This document shows, piece by piece, positions 1 to 8,722 of a DNA stretch of 40,566 nt (position 1 is the first letter of the stretch; each line of letters begins with the position of its first letter). The notes under the pieces are model-generated. The model did not search any database and had not been told where the DNA came from. It worked only from the letters and a program-made list of their open reading frames with translations. Origin of the DNA: an uncultured Eggerthellaceae bacterium (GTDB taxonomy: Bacteria; Actinomycetota; Coriobacteriia; Coriobacteriales; Eggerthellaceae); contig CAJURZ010000012.1 in assembly GCA_910588905.1 (NCBI GenBank), positions 1 through 40,566 on the forward strand. The letters are read 5' to 3'. A program made the position numbers and the translations under genes.

Positions 1-1305
1 CGGCATAGCGTTGCCCGACTTCACGATGTCCTCGTAGGAGGCGAAGGGGGCCAGCTTGTAGGCGTTGAGATAGGCGTACTCGCGCGCGGCCACATAGCCG
101 GGGGTGTTCGCAAGCTCGGCCTTCACGGTGGCATCGTTCACCGTGGGCTGGCCGCTTACGTTCCACACATAGCCATCCCCGTCCACATTCGAGTAGAAGA
201 CCTCGAAGTGCCGCTCCTCCCCGTCGATGGAAGCAGGCAGCCGAAGGGTGAGATAGCCCTTGCCGCCGCTCCAACGTGCGTCAACGACGGGGCTGTAGAA
301 CTCCGGCATGTTGTAGGCCCTGACGCGTACCGTGTACTCGTGGGCGTTGTTCTTCACGCTGCTCATGAAGAATGCTCCGGTGCGAATGCTTCCGGTCCTG
401 GTGCACAGAGCAACGGACTGGACGTTCTTCACCACGACTTCGGGCGAATAGGCACCGCGGGGCGCAGCGGCAGGACTTGCCTGGGCGGCGGCTTCGGCGA
501 AGCTGGCCTGGGCGGCACCGATGGCGCCCCCATAGGCAACAGGCTCCTCATCCATTGCACACAGACGCACCGTAGCGGAGATGATATCCGGCCTGGCGCC
601 GCTCCCGTTCGCACCGCCCGCGACGTAGGGTTGCTTCGTGACAACCTCGCCAGGCGAAAGGGACTCGTCGTGGGGAATGGCCGCTTCCTCTTCGGCCTTG
701 CGCGCCTCCTCGGCGGCAAGGACGTCTTCGTAGGTAGGCCCTTGTGCGAGGGCTTCGAGCGCAGCCTGGACGGCTTCGTCGTCCTGCGACAAACGCTCCT
801 CTACTTCGCCCGAGAGACTACCGTCCTCGTCAAGGCAATTGCCACACGCATCTTCAGGGCCAGCCTCGGGAACAGCTGCTCCTGAGGCCGACCCCCTCCC
901 ATCGCCATTTTGCTCAAGGTACGACCCCGTGAGCGAGCTGACGATGAACTCGTTGTCTAGGTCGTCTTCGGTGATGGTGCCATCGGCCAGGTAACTATCC
1001 AGTATGGCCTGCTTTTCTTCCTCGGTTTTTTGCGGGGCCGTCTGCTGGGTCTGTTGGGTGGCGAGCGGACTTTGCGTCTGACCCTGGGCAACGATCAGCG
1101 TACCGTCAAGCGGCACGTCCATATTGATACGGCCCACCGGAAAACTCGTGGAAGATCGAGCCTCTTGGTTTGATGGCGCTTCGACTGCCACACTAGAAGA
1201 CACAGGATCAGCGTAGGCAGACAGCACTTCGGAAAGCGGGAACGCGGGCATGAGCAGCGCGCCCGTAAGCAGCACGGAAATGGCGACGCGCCCGGCTTTG
1301 TGCAT
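1..1305 (-). CDS. Secreted surface protein, N-terminal part (C-terminus beyond the window)
   Basis: Open frame of 435 codons from ATG at 1305 to the window edge without a stop. The N-terminus has a signal peptide: basic HKAGR, a hydrophobic stretch VAISVLLTGALLMPAF, and a likely cleavage after AYA at residue 32. Then comes a low-complexity Gln/Thr/Ala/Glu-rich region (about residues 75-240) and a more globular part with a beta-rich look (YTVRVRAYNM, GEERHFEVFYSNVDGDGYVW). No known domain is recognised; extracellular or wall-attached location is inferred from the signal peptide and spacer-like region. No clear ribosome site precedes the ATG, and an in-frame GTG at 1329 eight codons upstream is an alternative start. 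A good -10 lies about 50 bp upstream of it. Confidence 0.72.
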   Translation of the reverse strand, partial: MHKAGRVAISVLLTGALLMPAFPLSEVLSAYADPVSSSVAVEAPSNQEARSSTSFPVGRINMDVPLDGTLIVAQGQTQSPLATQQTQQTAPQKTEEEKQAILDSYLADGTITEDDLDNEFIVSSLTGSYLEQNGDGRGSASGAAVPEAGPEDACGNCLDEDGSLSGEVEERLSQDDEAVQAALEALAQGPTYEDVLAAEEARKAEEEAAIPHDESLSPGEVVTKQPYVAGGANGSGARPDIISATVRLCAMDEEPVAYGGAIGAAQASFAEAAAQASPAAAPRGAYSPEVVVKNVQSVALCTRTGSIRTGAFFMSSVKNNAHEYTVRVRAYNMPEFYSPVVDARWSGGKGYLTLRLPASIDGEERHFEVFYSNVDGDGYVWNVSGQPTVNDATVKAELANTPGYVAAREYAYLNAYKLAPFASYEDIVKSGNAMP

Positions 1306-1380
1306 TGTCAGCTTCGTTTGTTCGAGCACCCGCAGCTACCCTATCCCCTCGCAGCAGACGAACTTGGTATAATCCACTGC

Positions 1381-1410
1381 ATTATAAAGGGCGAAGTAAC
1401 AGTTCAGCAA
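1381..1410 (-). promoter_or_regulatory. Candidate promoter of the surface-protein gene
   Basis: On the minus strand a perfect -10 TATAAT (1381-1386) is preceded at 18 bp by TTGCTG (1405-1410), a weak -35. It points at the start codon at 1305/1329. Confidence 0.4.
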
Positions 1411-1480
1411 CGTCTAAAACCGTACTCTACCGAGCATTCTTGGTAGATACCGCCATGCACTGCACTGATGTTCACATGCG

Positions 1481-2116
1481 TTATAAGGGAGGTCCGCACC
1501 CGTCATCCTTTTCATATTCCAAAAAGGTGTATCTCTGCAGAAGCGCGCAAAGCTCTCTGAACTGATCATCACTGAGTTGAAAACGGCACAGCCAGGTGAG
1601 GCCCGGAATGAACAGGAGCTCATCGGTTACATACGCTCGTTCGATATCCTCATAAGAGCGGAATCGCTTTTGCTTTACCGAAGAACGTGAGCCAAAACGC
1701 ACCTCAACACCCTCCTCGGTGCAGCTAACATGAAAACATCGCTTGGTTATGGAACGAGTAGCAGCGAACTCGTTCTCCAACAGCCTATCGAGATTCTTTC
1801 TGCAGTAAGCCTCGCTACGAGCCGACCTCGTCAAGAGGAAAACCCCCACTCCGCCTAGACCTAAGCCCATGCAGAGCAGGATATAGGCGAAGATAGATGA
1901 GGCATTCACCAGTACCGGAATGAACAAGAGGGCCATGACAAAGCACAAGAGCATGCCGCATATTCGAGATCGACGCCGGGTGCGATCAACGAAGGAGGCC
2001 AGGGCCTTTGCCTCGAAGCGGGTACGATAGAATCGCTCGAATGCATCCACGTCCCGATCGACCGCCATCTCAGTTCCATAGTCGAATTCCAGCAGAACGG
2101 ATCCCTCTTTACCCAT
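1481..2116 (-). CDS. YcxB-like two-helix membrane protein
   Basis: 211 residues. Two adjacent hydrophobic helices at about 53-95 (ICGMLLCFVMALLFIPVLV, then IFAYILLCMGLGLGGVGVF) are followed by a soluble C-terminal part with the YcxB-like layout: a beta-rich stretch with TEEGVEVRFG, KQKRFRSYEDIERAYVTDELLFI and a final FRELCALLQRYT. Its function is unknown in the family. The start is supported by AGAGGAG about 7 bp upstream, and the stop codon of the preceding zinc-ribbon gene touches this ATG (TGA-ATG), so the two are probably translationally coupled. The family assignment rests on pattern only. Confidence 0.72.
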   Translation of the reverse strand: MGKEGSVLLEFDYGTEMAVDRDVDAFERFYRTRFEAKALASFVDRTRRRSRICGMLLCFVMALLFIPVLVNASSIFAYILLCMGLGLGGVGVFLLTRSARSEAYCRKNLDRLLENEFAATRSITKRCFHVSCTEEGVEVRFGSRSSVKQKRFRSYEDIERAYVTDELLFIPGLTWLCRFQLSDDQFRELCALLQRYTFLEYEKDDGCGPPL

Positions 2117-2311
2117 TCAGGTGCTCCTCTTCTTGAATTGGGTCCCATAACCACTCTGACCCGGAGGAGCGATCAGAGTGGTGCCGCACACCGAGCATAC
2201 CTGGACCGCTGGATCATTAGCGGTGCCACAGGAGAAGCAGGTGCCTGCCGACTTCGCAAAATTGCTCTTTCCCTTGCATTTGCCACAGTTGCAGCATACG
2301 TAGCCGCACAT
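2117..2311 (-). CDS. Small Cys-rich zinc-ribbon protein
   Basis: 64 residues with a Cys-rich start (MCGYVCCNCGKC) and two CxxCG knuckles (CFSCG at about 25, CSVCG at about 39) that make a zinc ribbon. AAGGAG stands 5 bp before the ATG. It resembles the two small MC-starting proteins at 13142-13606 in having an N-terminal CxxCGxC cluster and a second ribbon. All three lie next to molybdopterin operons, so a shared auxiliary role in metalloenzyme handling is possible but is inference. It is separated from the Fe-S1 gene by a hairpin, so it may have its own promoter. Confidence 0.75.
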   Translation of the reverse strand: MCGYVCCNCGKCKGKSNFAKSAGTCFSCGTANDPAVQVCSVCGTTLIAPPGQSGYGTQFKKRST

Positions 2312-2358
2312 CAGAACTCCTTCTCACTTGCTCGTACCGCACGATCGTCGAATAGGAT

Positions 2359-2389
2359 GAGGCTGCTCGCCTGCAAGACGAGCAGCCTC
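2359..2389 (-). terminator. Hairpin after the mop1 / Fe-S1 genes
   Basis: Perfect 11-bp stem (GAGGCTGCTCG / CGAGCAGCCTC) with a 9-nt loop, 30 bp past the Fe-S1 stop. No T-run follows on the minus strand, so it may be a weak terminator or an mRNA 3' end stabiliser. Confidence 0.5.
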
Positions 2390-2418
2390 GAGAATCGCCT
2401 AGCGCAATGGGGAATAAG

Positions 2419-2766
2419 CTAGGCGGTAGCGGGGGTCATGAGCGACCAGCGGGTGACGCCGTCCATCTTAGTGGCCAGCTCCTCCACCTCGCCGTAGTAC
2501 ATGCACCAAGCTTGGCAGTGCTGGACGCACATGGGCATCTTGCCCTTCTCGGTCCTGTCTGCACATAGATCGCATGCCTTGGTGAGCACAGGGCTCCAAG
2601 TCCACTCCCAGCGCTCCTCACCGGTCTTCCCATCGTATTCATAGGGTCCCACCTCAGTGAGCTTTATGCCGAACTCCCCTTCAGGAAGCCCCAGATGCTT
2701 CTTGCAGGCCACCTCGCAGCTATGGCAGCCAGTACAGTACTCATAGTTGATAAGTATCCCTTTCAT
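2419..2766 (-). CDS. Small 2x[4Fe-4S] electron-transfer subunit (Fe-S1)
   Basis: 115 residues. Two ferredoxin-type cysteine sets are visible: C11-x2-C14-x2-C17-x3-C21 and C65-x2-C68-x11-C80-x3-C84, with one extra Cys at 88. DmsB-type subunits normally carry four clusters, so this is a shortened, two-cluster version with no signal peptide or anchor. It should carry electrons to or from the mop1 catalytic subunit; it starts 11 bp after the mop1 stop, whose TAA forms part of its Shine-Dalgarno sequence (TAAGGAGGGCTCCT-ATG). The coding sequence is identical, base for base, to the gene at 8332-8679. Confidence 0.9.
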   Translation of the reverse strand: MKGILINYEYCTGCHSCEVACKKHLGLPEGEFGIKLTEVGPYEYDGKTGEERWEWTWSPVLTKACDLCADRTEKGKMPMCVQHCQAWCMYYGEVEELATKMDGVTRWSLMTPATA

Positions 2767-2777
2767 AGGAGCCCTCC

Positions 2778-5300
2778 TTAGCTCTGTCCCGCTGGCGGGA
2801 CCTCACGGAAGCCGCCTTTTTCGAGGATCTGAACACTAGGAAGCGTGTCCCCCTCCTGCACTTTGTATATGCGACCTACTATGCTCTTGAACGGAGCGCC
2901 GATGCCACCCTCGCCTGTCTCATAGGAATAGGTGAGATTGTTGATGTTGCAATCGAAGGAACCGAAGAGGCTAGGGGCATTGCCATCGCCCTCAGGGAAC
3001 CACCAACCATGCTCTGCGATGATGTATTCTGGTTGTAACGCGGGATTGATCTTCACGCACTGCTTGCAACGTCCCACATGGTTCTCTATCCAGATCCATT
3101 CACCATCGGCTAGGTTGTACTCTTCAGCAGTTTGCTTTGATACCTGTACATAGGGCACGGGATGGAATTCGCGCATGGTCTTCTGCTGGCGGTTCTCAGA
3201 ATGAAAGAATTCATAAGAACGACTACCGTTGATGATGGTGAACGGATACTTCTCGCGATACTCCTCATCTGAGATCCACTGTTCTTGAGCAACGCTCTCG
3301 TAGTGCTTCGGGAACGGATCGATACCCCACGCCTGATAGGTGGGAGCGATCAGCTCGATGCGTCCTGAAGGGGTAGAGAATCCAGGTTGGCCATCAGAGC
3401 GCAGCAGGCCCTTGGCGTACTTCTCGTAGGTAGCATTGAATTCATCATACTCATGGCCGCCCTGCTCTACCAGATCCATGAACGTCTTCTTGCCGCCATG
3501 CTTGCGATAGAACTCGGTATGGGGATCATCTACCACATCGGCACCCGCTTTATTGCGTCCTGCCGTCTTCAATCCTGTGCCATCAGGGTTGATGAGATTG
3601 AATCCGGTATCCAGATAATCCTGGATGAAGTGATCGATATCGGGCCAACGACGATTGAACAGCTCTGGATTCATACGGTTGCCCAACCAAACGATGACCT
3701 CTTCATCGGACTTGCATTCTCCGAAGGAAGTCACAGCCTTCATGGCACGCAAGGGCGTCCACCATACGCGCATAGAATCCCGCTCGATGCTCATCTTCAA
3801 CGGCAAGAGGACATCCGCGAAGGCGGCAGCAGTCGGAGTCATATAAGGATCTGCAACGACAATGAATTCAAAATTCATGATATTGCGATAGATGCGAGCA
3901 GTATCCAAACCATTGCAAGTGTATGTGTTGGAACCTTGGATCCAGAGCATCTTCAAGGGATAGGGCTTGCCGGTTTCCATGGCGTAGCCCATAGCATCGC
4001 AGTCGGCCATGCCGATGAACGGTTCAGCCTTGGGCTCCTTGCCCTGCAGCTCTTGCAGCGTCTTATACGTGCACTTCTTCGCCTGCGCATCAGCGCTCGC
4101 ATACATGCTGGCCGTAGCATAGCCAGGGTTGATCTCGAAGGCATTTCGCACGAGAAGGTTGGTGCCCGGGCGATCCACATTGCCGCAGATAGCCATGAGA
4201 TCGCATACAGCCAAGCAGGCATGCATGGAATCCACTTGGGTATCGAAGGGCAAACCCCACTGAATGGCACCTCGCTGAGCCTCAGCATACATGCGCGCTG
4301 AAGCTGTGATGACCTCTTCGTCCACACCAGTCACCTTCGCCGCCCAAGCGGGGGTGTATCCCATCATGTCATTGTTCTCGCTCGGCTCAGCCAAATACTG
4401 CTTGAGCTCATCGTAATAGGCACACCACAGATCAACGAATTCGCGGTCGATCAAGTCCTCTTGGGTTATGACATACAGCCATGCCAGTGCTATGCACAAG
4501 TCGGTACCAGGCCGCAGATCCAACCAATAAGCAGCCCGGACGCCCCACCAAGTGAGGACCGGGTCGATAGAGATGATCTTGGTTCCCATCTGAACGCACT
4601 GCACCAACCAGTGTCCGATGTAACCATCTGCATTAGAGCGCAGAGGTTCGCAACCCCAGACCACAAGCACGTCTGGTCGCTTCCATTCTTTGTTGTTATA
4701 ACGATCCGAGTGGCCTTCCGATGCGTCCACGATCGGAAAATCACCCATAGGGGCAGCAGTACCGCAGACACGCGGCAGATAGCAGGAATATCCGGAAAAT
4801 CCGATAGCGCCTACATTGGGAGTGCCCAAACAAGCACCACCCAAAAACGGCACTTGGTAATTGATGTTGCGACCGGTGCCATGATTCACCATGATGGATT
4901 CGCGGCCAAATCCTGCATCATCGATATTGACCTTGATCCAATCCTCGATGATATCCAACGCCTCATCCCAGGTGATGCGCTCGAAGGCATCCACGTTACC
5001 GCGATCCTCGCGAGCGCGCTTCATGGGATACGCAAGGCGTGTAGGATAATTCGTCGCCTCGGGCAGGTTCAGACACCGCATGCACAGCTTGCCATTAACG
5101 CAGGGATCAAGCGGATCGCCTTCTACCTTGACCAGCTTGTTGTCTTTTGTGTACGCAAGGATGCCACAGGAATCGTGGCAGCCAGGGGCAGAATAGTTGT
5201 AGGTTCGAGTGACGGTGTAACCGTCCTCCTCCCATTGCCATTCTCCCTCGTGGTATGCCTTTCGATCTATGTTATCCAGGAACTCTTGGTAGTTAGCCAT
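2778..5300 (-). CDS. Cytoplasmic molybdopterin oxidoreductase catalytic subunit (mop1)
   Basis: 840 residues from ATG at 5300 (AAAGG 6 bp upstream; a TTG two codons earlier is less likely). DMSO-reductase superfamily: N-terminal Fe-S motif, the YPMKR segment after it, WDEALDIIEDWI, WGCEPLRSNADGYIGHWLVQ for cofactor binding, and a C-terminal guanine-dinucleotide domain with FHSENRQ and HGWWFPE. The Fe-S cysteines are C41-x3-C45 and C73-x2-C76, plus C67; the usual first Cys is a Ser. C173 in GYSCYLPR is a candidate Mo ligand. There is no Tat signal, so a cytoplasmic enzyme is expected. Its closest functional relatives by layout are acetylene hydratase, pyrogallol transhydroxylase and the gut catechol dehydroxylases; the substrate is not predictable. 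Confidence 0.88.
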   Translation of the reverse strand: MANYQEFLDNIDRKAYHEGEWQWEEDGYTVTRTYNYSAPGCHDSCGILAYTKDNKLVKVEGDPLDPCVNGKLCMRCLNLPEATNYPTRLAYPMKRAREDRGNVDAFERITWDEALDIIEDWIKVNIDDAGFGRESIMVNHGTGRNINYQVPFLGGACLGTPNVGAIGFSGYSCYLPRVCGTAAPMGDFPIVDASEGHSDRYNNKEWKRPDVLVVWGCEPLRSNADGYIGHWLVQCVQMGTKIISIDPVLTWWGVRAAYWLDLRPGTDLCIALAWLYVITQEDLIDREFVDLWCAYYDELKQYLAEPSENNDMMGYTPAWAAKVTGVDEEVITASARMYAEAQRGAIQWGLPFDTQVDSMHACLAVCDLMAICGNVDRPGTNLLVRNAFEINPGYATASMYASADAQAKKCTYKTLQELQGKEPKAEPFIGMADCDAMGYAMETGKPYPLKMLWIQGSNTYTCNGLDTARIYRNIMNFEFIVVADPYMTPTAAAFADVLLPLKMSIERDSMRVWWTPLRAMKAVTSFGECKSDEEVIVWLGNRMNPELFNRRWPDIDHFIQDYLDTGFNLINPDGTGLKTAGRNKAGADVVDDPHTEFYRKHGGKKTFMDLVEQGGHEYDEFNATYEKYAKGLLRSDGQPGFSTPSGRIELIAPTYQAWGIDPFPKHYESVAQEQWISDEEYREKYPFTIINGSRSYEFFHSENRQQKTMREFHPVPYVQVSKQTAEEYNLADGEWIWIENHVGRCKQCVKINPALQPEYIIAEHGWWFPEGDGNAPSLFGSFDCNINNLTYSYETGEGGIGAPFKSIVGRIYKVQEGDTLPSVQILEKGGFREVPPAGQS

Positions 5301-5401
5301 GAACAACCTTTCTTCTCGAATGGGAATTTGATCGGCGCCTCAGACTCAAGGATCCTTCTGACCGCCTCTATGCACACGGAGCATGGAACCGATCACCCTC
5401 T

Positions 5402-6793
5402 CTATAGACCCAAGATGCCGACGATGGCAGGAACCCATAAGGCATCGAGGACTATCAGTATCAATGCCGGGATGATCCCAGCCCGAAAGAGCTCTCCGGG
5501 AGAGAAGTACCCATAGGCATAGGAATACATATTCAAAGGGTTGATGGGGAGAAGGAAGTTGCCGCCGAACGCGAACAGGATGGCGAAAGGTGCAATGGTC
5601 GGAGAGAACCCACACTGAGTGCAAAAGCCTACGAGCACAGGCACGAACAGCGCTTCCCAGACTCCACCAACAGGACATAGCGTGAAAATGGCATAAGCGA
5701 ACAGCAGATACACCAACAATGCCAAGGAAAATGGCAGCGTGAACATTCCCGTTTCGTTGATCAGCGTTCCAATGAAGTCGATGACGCCGGTGCTCTTCAT
5801 CAGATTGCTCATAGAGAATATGCAACCTACCATGATCAGCACCACCCAGGGCACCGATTGTTGATACTGCTTCCATGTGAGCAAGCTCACACCGGGCAAG
5901 AAGGCTACGACGAGCCCCAGCAGAGCAACAGTGGTCACATTCAGCACGGGAATCCAATTGCCTGCGATCCATAAGACTGGCAACAAGATGACGAAAACGA
6001 GTGCTTTTTTCTCCTGCAATGTTGTGCGTCCCTGCTCTTCGATCTGCGAGACGATAGCCCTGAACTGGTCCTTCGAGAACCTCTCTGGAGGAAAAGCGCG
6101 TGTGAGGAAGAACCAGCACACAGGGACCATGACCACAGACACCGGCACTCCCACGACCATCCAATCCAAGAATCCTATGGACACACCAGATATCTGCACA
6201 ACAGCCATATTATTCGGACCGCCCGCCAACGTAGCGAAACCGCCCACGATGGACGCATACAAGAGCCCGATATAGAGACAGCGACCGAAGTTCGACTCCT
6301 TGGGCTTGCAATCAAGCGCGTCGCAGATGCCCTTAGCAAAAGCTACAAACATGAGAACAGCTGCAGTGTCAGACATGACACTGGAAAGAAGAGTTGCAGC
6401 GACCATGAATGCCAGGACGATCAAGCGAGCATTGCCATCCGTCTTCCGCAGGAAGAACACCACGAGCCGCATACCATAGCTGGTTTGAGACAGGATAGCT
6501 GACAGAGAAAAGGCTCCCAGCAAGTAGAACATAGTTGGCGACGCAAACCCAGAGAAGACCTCTGAGGCCGGTGCGATCCCAAAGATGAGGATGAGCACCA
6601 AAGCCAGAAGACCGGTTATGCCAACAGGCAACGATTCGCAGATCCAAAGAGCTGCTGCGGCAGCGAAGATCCCCAAGATGAGAACCCCGTTCTTTGGAAG
6701 CGCATCCGTGCCAGGAATGGCTATGGCTATAGCCATAAGAATGACCGCAAGAATGATTCCTCGCCAATACTTAGCAGATGCCTTCACTGACAT
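5402..6793 (-). CDS. DASS (SLC13-type) anion:Na+ symporter
   Basis: 463 residues, strongly hydrophobic with about 11-12 membrane segments. DASS features are the two hairpin motifs: MSDTAAVLM in the first half (family SNT position) and FLLPINPLN in the second half, plus the paired GGFATLAGGPNN and CPVGGVWEALF segments. The family moves di- and tricarboxylates or sulfate with Na+. Here it lies between an MFS carrier and mop1 in one transcription direction, so it probably brings in the acid substrate or exports the product of a neighbouring molybdoenzyme. ATG at 6793 is preceded by AAGGAGGGA. Confidence 0.85.
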   Translation of the reverse strand: MSVKASAKYWRGIILAVILMAIAIAIPGTDALPKNGVLILGIFAAAAALWICESLPVGITGLLALVLILIFGIAPASEVFSGFASPTMFYLLGAFSLSAILSQTSYGMRLVVFFLRKTDGNARLIVLAFMVAATLLSSVMSDTAAVLMFVAFAKGICDALDCKPKESNFGRCLYIGLLYASIVGGFATLAGGPNNMAVVQISGVSIGFLDWMVVGVPVSVVMVPVCWFFLTRAFPPERFSKDQFRAIVSQIEEQGRTTLQEKKALVFVILLPVLWIAGNWIPVLNVTTVALLGLVVAFLPGVSLLTWKQYQQSVPWVVLIMVGCIFSMSNLMKSTGVIDFIGTLINETGMFTLPFSLALLVYLLFAYAIFTLCPVGGVWEALFVPVLVGFCTQCGFSPTIAPFAILFAFGGNFLLPINPLNMYSYAYGYFSPGELFRAGIIPALILIVLDALWVPAIVGILGL

Positions 6794-6891
6794 CAGAATC
6801 CCTCCTTACCTCGGCACAGGGAAACAGCCTGATGCTAAGGTCCATCTTTCGCTCTCGGAGACGAACTCACGTTGACGAACCGCGTTCCTTC

Positions 6892-6919
6892 TGCAGGAGC
6901 CCGCCTTCGAGCTCCTGCA
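6892..6919 (-). other. Intercistronic hairpin between the two carrier genes
   Basis: Perfect 9-bp stem TGCAGGAGC / GCTCCTGCA with a 10-nt loop and no T-run. It may tune read-through or mRNA stability in the long series. Confidence 0.4.
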
Positions 6920-6935
6920 TCAGCCTTTCAGGCAA

Positions 6936-8204
6936 CTATTCTTCCCAGACGAGCCGTTTCGCTGTTGCCTTGGAAATGAGGATGCCCGCAATGGATACTA
7001 CGGCTAGAGCCATGCCTAGGACCATGATCGCATCGAAGGTTCCCGTAGTCTCACCGACGAAAGCGATGAGCGAGGTTGCAAAAGCACCTAAGAAATTGGC
7101 GATGCCATAAGCAAGCGAGTAGATCTTGGAATGGTCCTTCGCTCCGAAGACCTCCCGCACCACCAAAGGTATGACCATCTTCATGTTAGCGCTCTCGAAG
7201 CCGATGAGGAAGCATGAAGCCAGCACGATAGCTTCCACATCATGGAAGAACAGCAGCCCCATGAAGCCCAAGAAGATGAGCACCAGCGTGACCACATTCG
7301 TCTTCACGGCGCCGATCTTATCGATGAGCCAACCGATGACGGGCATGAAGAATTTCGCCGCAGTAGTGAATGAGATCATGGTTGCACCGAACATCAATGC
7401 CCAGTCCTTGCCGTATGTCGCAACATAGCCCCATGCCTCAGACTGCGCGATATTAGACCAGTTGCTCTTGAAGCCTCCCATATTGCACATAGCGCCGAAA
7501 GCGATGACGATCGCAACGAACGCGATGGACATGATGGCCTTCTTGTAGGGGACGCCAGGACCACTCTCCTCTTCATTCTCCGCAGCAATGGCTTCTCCCT
7601 CAACATAGCCGAACGGTTTCAAGCCCAGCTGTTCCGGCTTGAAGCGAACAACGAAGAGCGTCCAGGGCAGTATCATGACAGCAGCGACAACGGCCAGCAC
7701 CAGATAGGCAGAACGCCAGCCCACAGCCGAGATGACCGCTGCGATGACCGGATTCAGGATGGCCGAAAGGATAGCCAGCAGCATACCGTACATGCCTACA
7801 GCAAAGCCAGTGCGCTTTTGGAACCAGTTCGAGATGAAAATAGGGGCACCTATGATGAATATGCCCGAGCCACCTACGCCATAGAGCAAACCAGCCAGCC
7901 ACCACTGCCAGACATCCTGGCCAAAGCTCAGCTGTGCATAACCCAAAATGACGATCACACCCATGGCGCTCAGAAGAATGCGGGAATCGATCCTTGGAAA
8001 TAGATTACCTGCGATAGGTGCCGCGAATGTAAGCGTTATCGTACATACCGTCATCATGAGAGCAACAGCACTCACCGGTGAGCCGATACCATCTGATACC
8101 GCCTTGAAGAAGTTGGAACCGCCGATGAGTATGAGCTCGATCGAACCTGCTGAGATGAATGCCCATGCCACTACGATGAGCCATGGGTATATCTTCTGTT
8201 TCAT
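6936..8204 (-). CDS. MFS transporter, OFA (oxalate/formate antiporter)-like
   Basis: 422 residues from ATG at 8204, chosen because AAGGAGGATAGG stands directly before it; an upstream in-frame ATG at 8267 lacks such a site. Twelve membrane segments in two halves, split by a charged loop around residues 195-215 (AENEEESGPG). The first half ends each helix pair with family-typical GVGGSGIFIIGAPIFISNWF and GFAVGMYGM motifs, as in monocarboxylate/OFA carriers. A role as importer or antiporter for an organic acid used by mop1 or mop2 is inferred from position. Confidence 0.85.
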   Translation of the reverse strand: MKQKIYPWLIVVAWAFISAGSIELILIGGSNFFKAVSDGIGSPVSAVALMMTVCTITLTFAAPIAGNLFPRIDSRILLSAMGVIVILGYAQLSFGQDVWQWWLAGLLYGVGGSGIFIIGAPIFISNWFQKRTGFAVGMYGMLLAILSAILNPVIAAVISAVGWRSAYLVLAVVAAVMILPWTLFVVRFKPEQLGLKPFGYVEGEAIAAENEEESGPGVPYKKAIMSIAFVAIVIAFGAMCNMGGFKSNWSNIAQSEAWGYVATYGKDWALMFGATMISFTTAAKFFMPVIGWLIDKIGAVKTNVVTLVLIFLGFMGLLFFHDVEAIVLASCFLIGFESANMKMVIPLVVREVFGAKDHSKIYSLAYGIANFLGAFATSLIAFVGETTGTFDAIMVLGMALAVVSIAGILISKATAKRLVWEE

Positions 8205-8284
8205 CCTATCCTCCTTATTCGATGGATTGAACACGCGCCTGATGCCATTGCCCCCTCTCCGGCGCACCGATGGTCACCTATCCC

Positions 8285-8312
8285 CAGCACCAGCCCAAGA
8301 GAACTGGTGCTG
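8285..8312 (-). other. Intercistronic hairpin between Fe-S2 and the MFS gene
   Basis: Perfect 9-bp stem CAGCACCAG / CTGGTGCTG with a 10-nt loop, same geometry as the hairpin at 6892-6919, and again no T-run. Confidence 0.4.
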
Positions 8313-8329
8313 TTCGGGATCAAAAGGGG

Positions 8330-8679
8330 AGCTAGGCGGTAGCGGGGGTCATGAGCGACCAGCGGGTGACGCCGTCCATCTTAGTGGCCAGCTCCTCCAC
8401 CTCGCCGTAGTACATGCACCAAGCTTGGCAGTGCTGGACGCACATGGGCATCTTGCCCTTCTCGGTCCTGTCTGCACATAGATCGCATGCCTTGGTGAGC
8501 ACAGGGCTCCAAGTCCACTCCCAGCGCTCCTCACCGGTCTTCCCATCGTATTCATAGGGTCCCACCTCAGTGAGCTTTATGCCGAACTCCCCTTCAGGAA
8601 GCCCCAGATGCTTCTTGCAGGCCACCTCGCAGCTATGGCAGCCAGTACAGTACTCATAGTTGATAAGTATCCCTTTCAT
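8330..8679 (-). repeat. 350-bp perfect duplicate of 2417-2766
   Basis: Every base read is the same in both copies, from AGCTAGG at the stop codon through the ATG. Flanks differ at once (2767 a versus 8680 c; the other side diverges before AGCTAGG). Confidence 0.95.
8332..8679 (-). CDS. Small 2x[4Fe-4S] electron-transfer subunit (Fe-S2), identical to Fe-S1
   Basis: 115 residues with the same eight cluster cysteines (C11, C14, C17, C21; C65, C68, C80, C84) and extra C88. It follows mop2 by 43 bp and has its own Shine-Dalgarno sequence, AGGAGGAGATAG before the ATG, different from that of the other copy. Inferred partner: mop2. The identity with Fe-S1 means one protein species can serve both catalytic subunits. 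Confidence 0.9.
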   Translation of the reverse strand: MKGILINYEYCTGCHSCEVACKKHLGLPEGEFGIKLTEVGPYEYDGKTGEERWEWTWSPVLTKACDLCADRTEKGKMPMCVQHCQAWCMYYGEVEELATKMDGVTRWSLMTPATA

Positions 8680-8722
8680 CTATCTCCTCCTAGAGAGTCG
8701 CAGGATGTGTCTAGGCCTTGGA

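Noticed and set aside
208..885. Plus-strand frame of 225 codons
   Set aside because: Antisense to the secreted protein, which has a signal peptide and a continuous frame to the window edge; the plus-strand peptide has no protein-like features.
3387..5516. Long plus-strand open frames of about 300 and 350 codons opposite mop1
   Set aside because: They lie antisense to a gene with full family motifs and have no ribosome sites. Long antisense frames are common opposite GC-rich codons.
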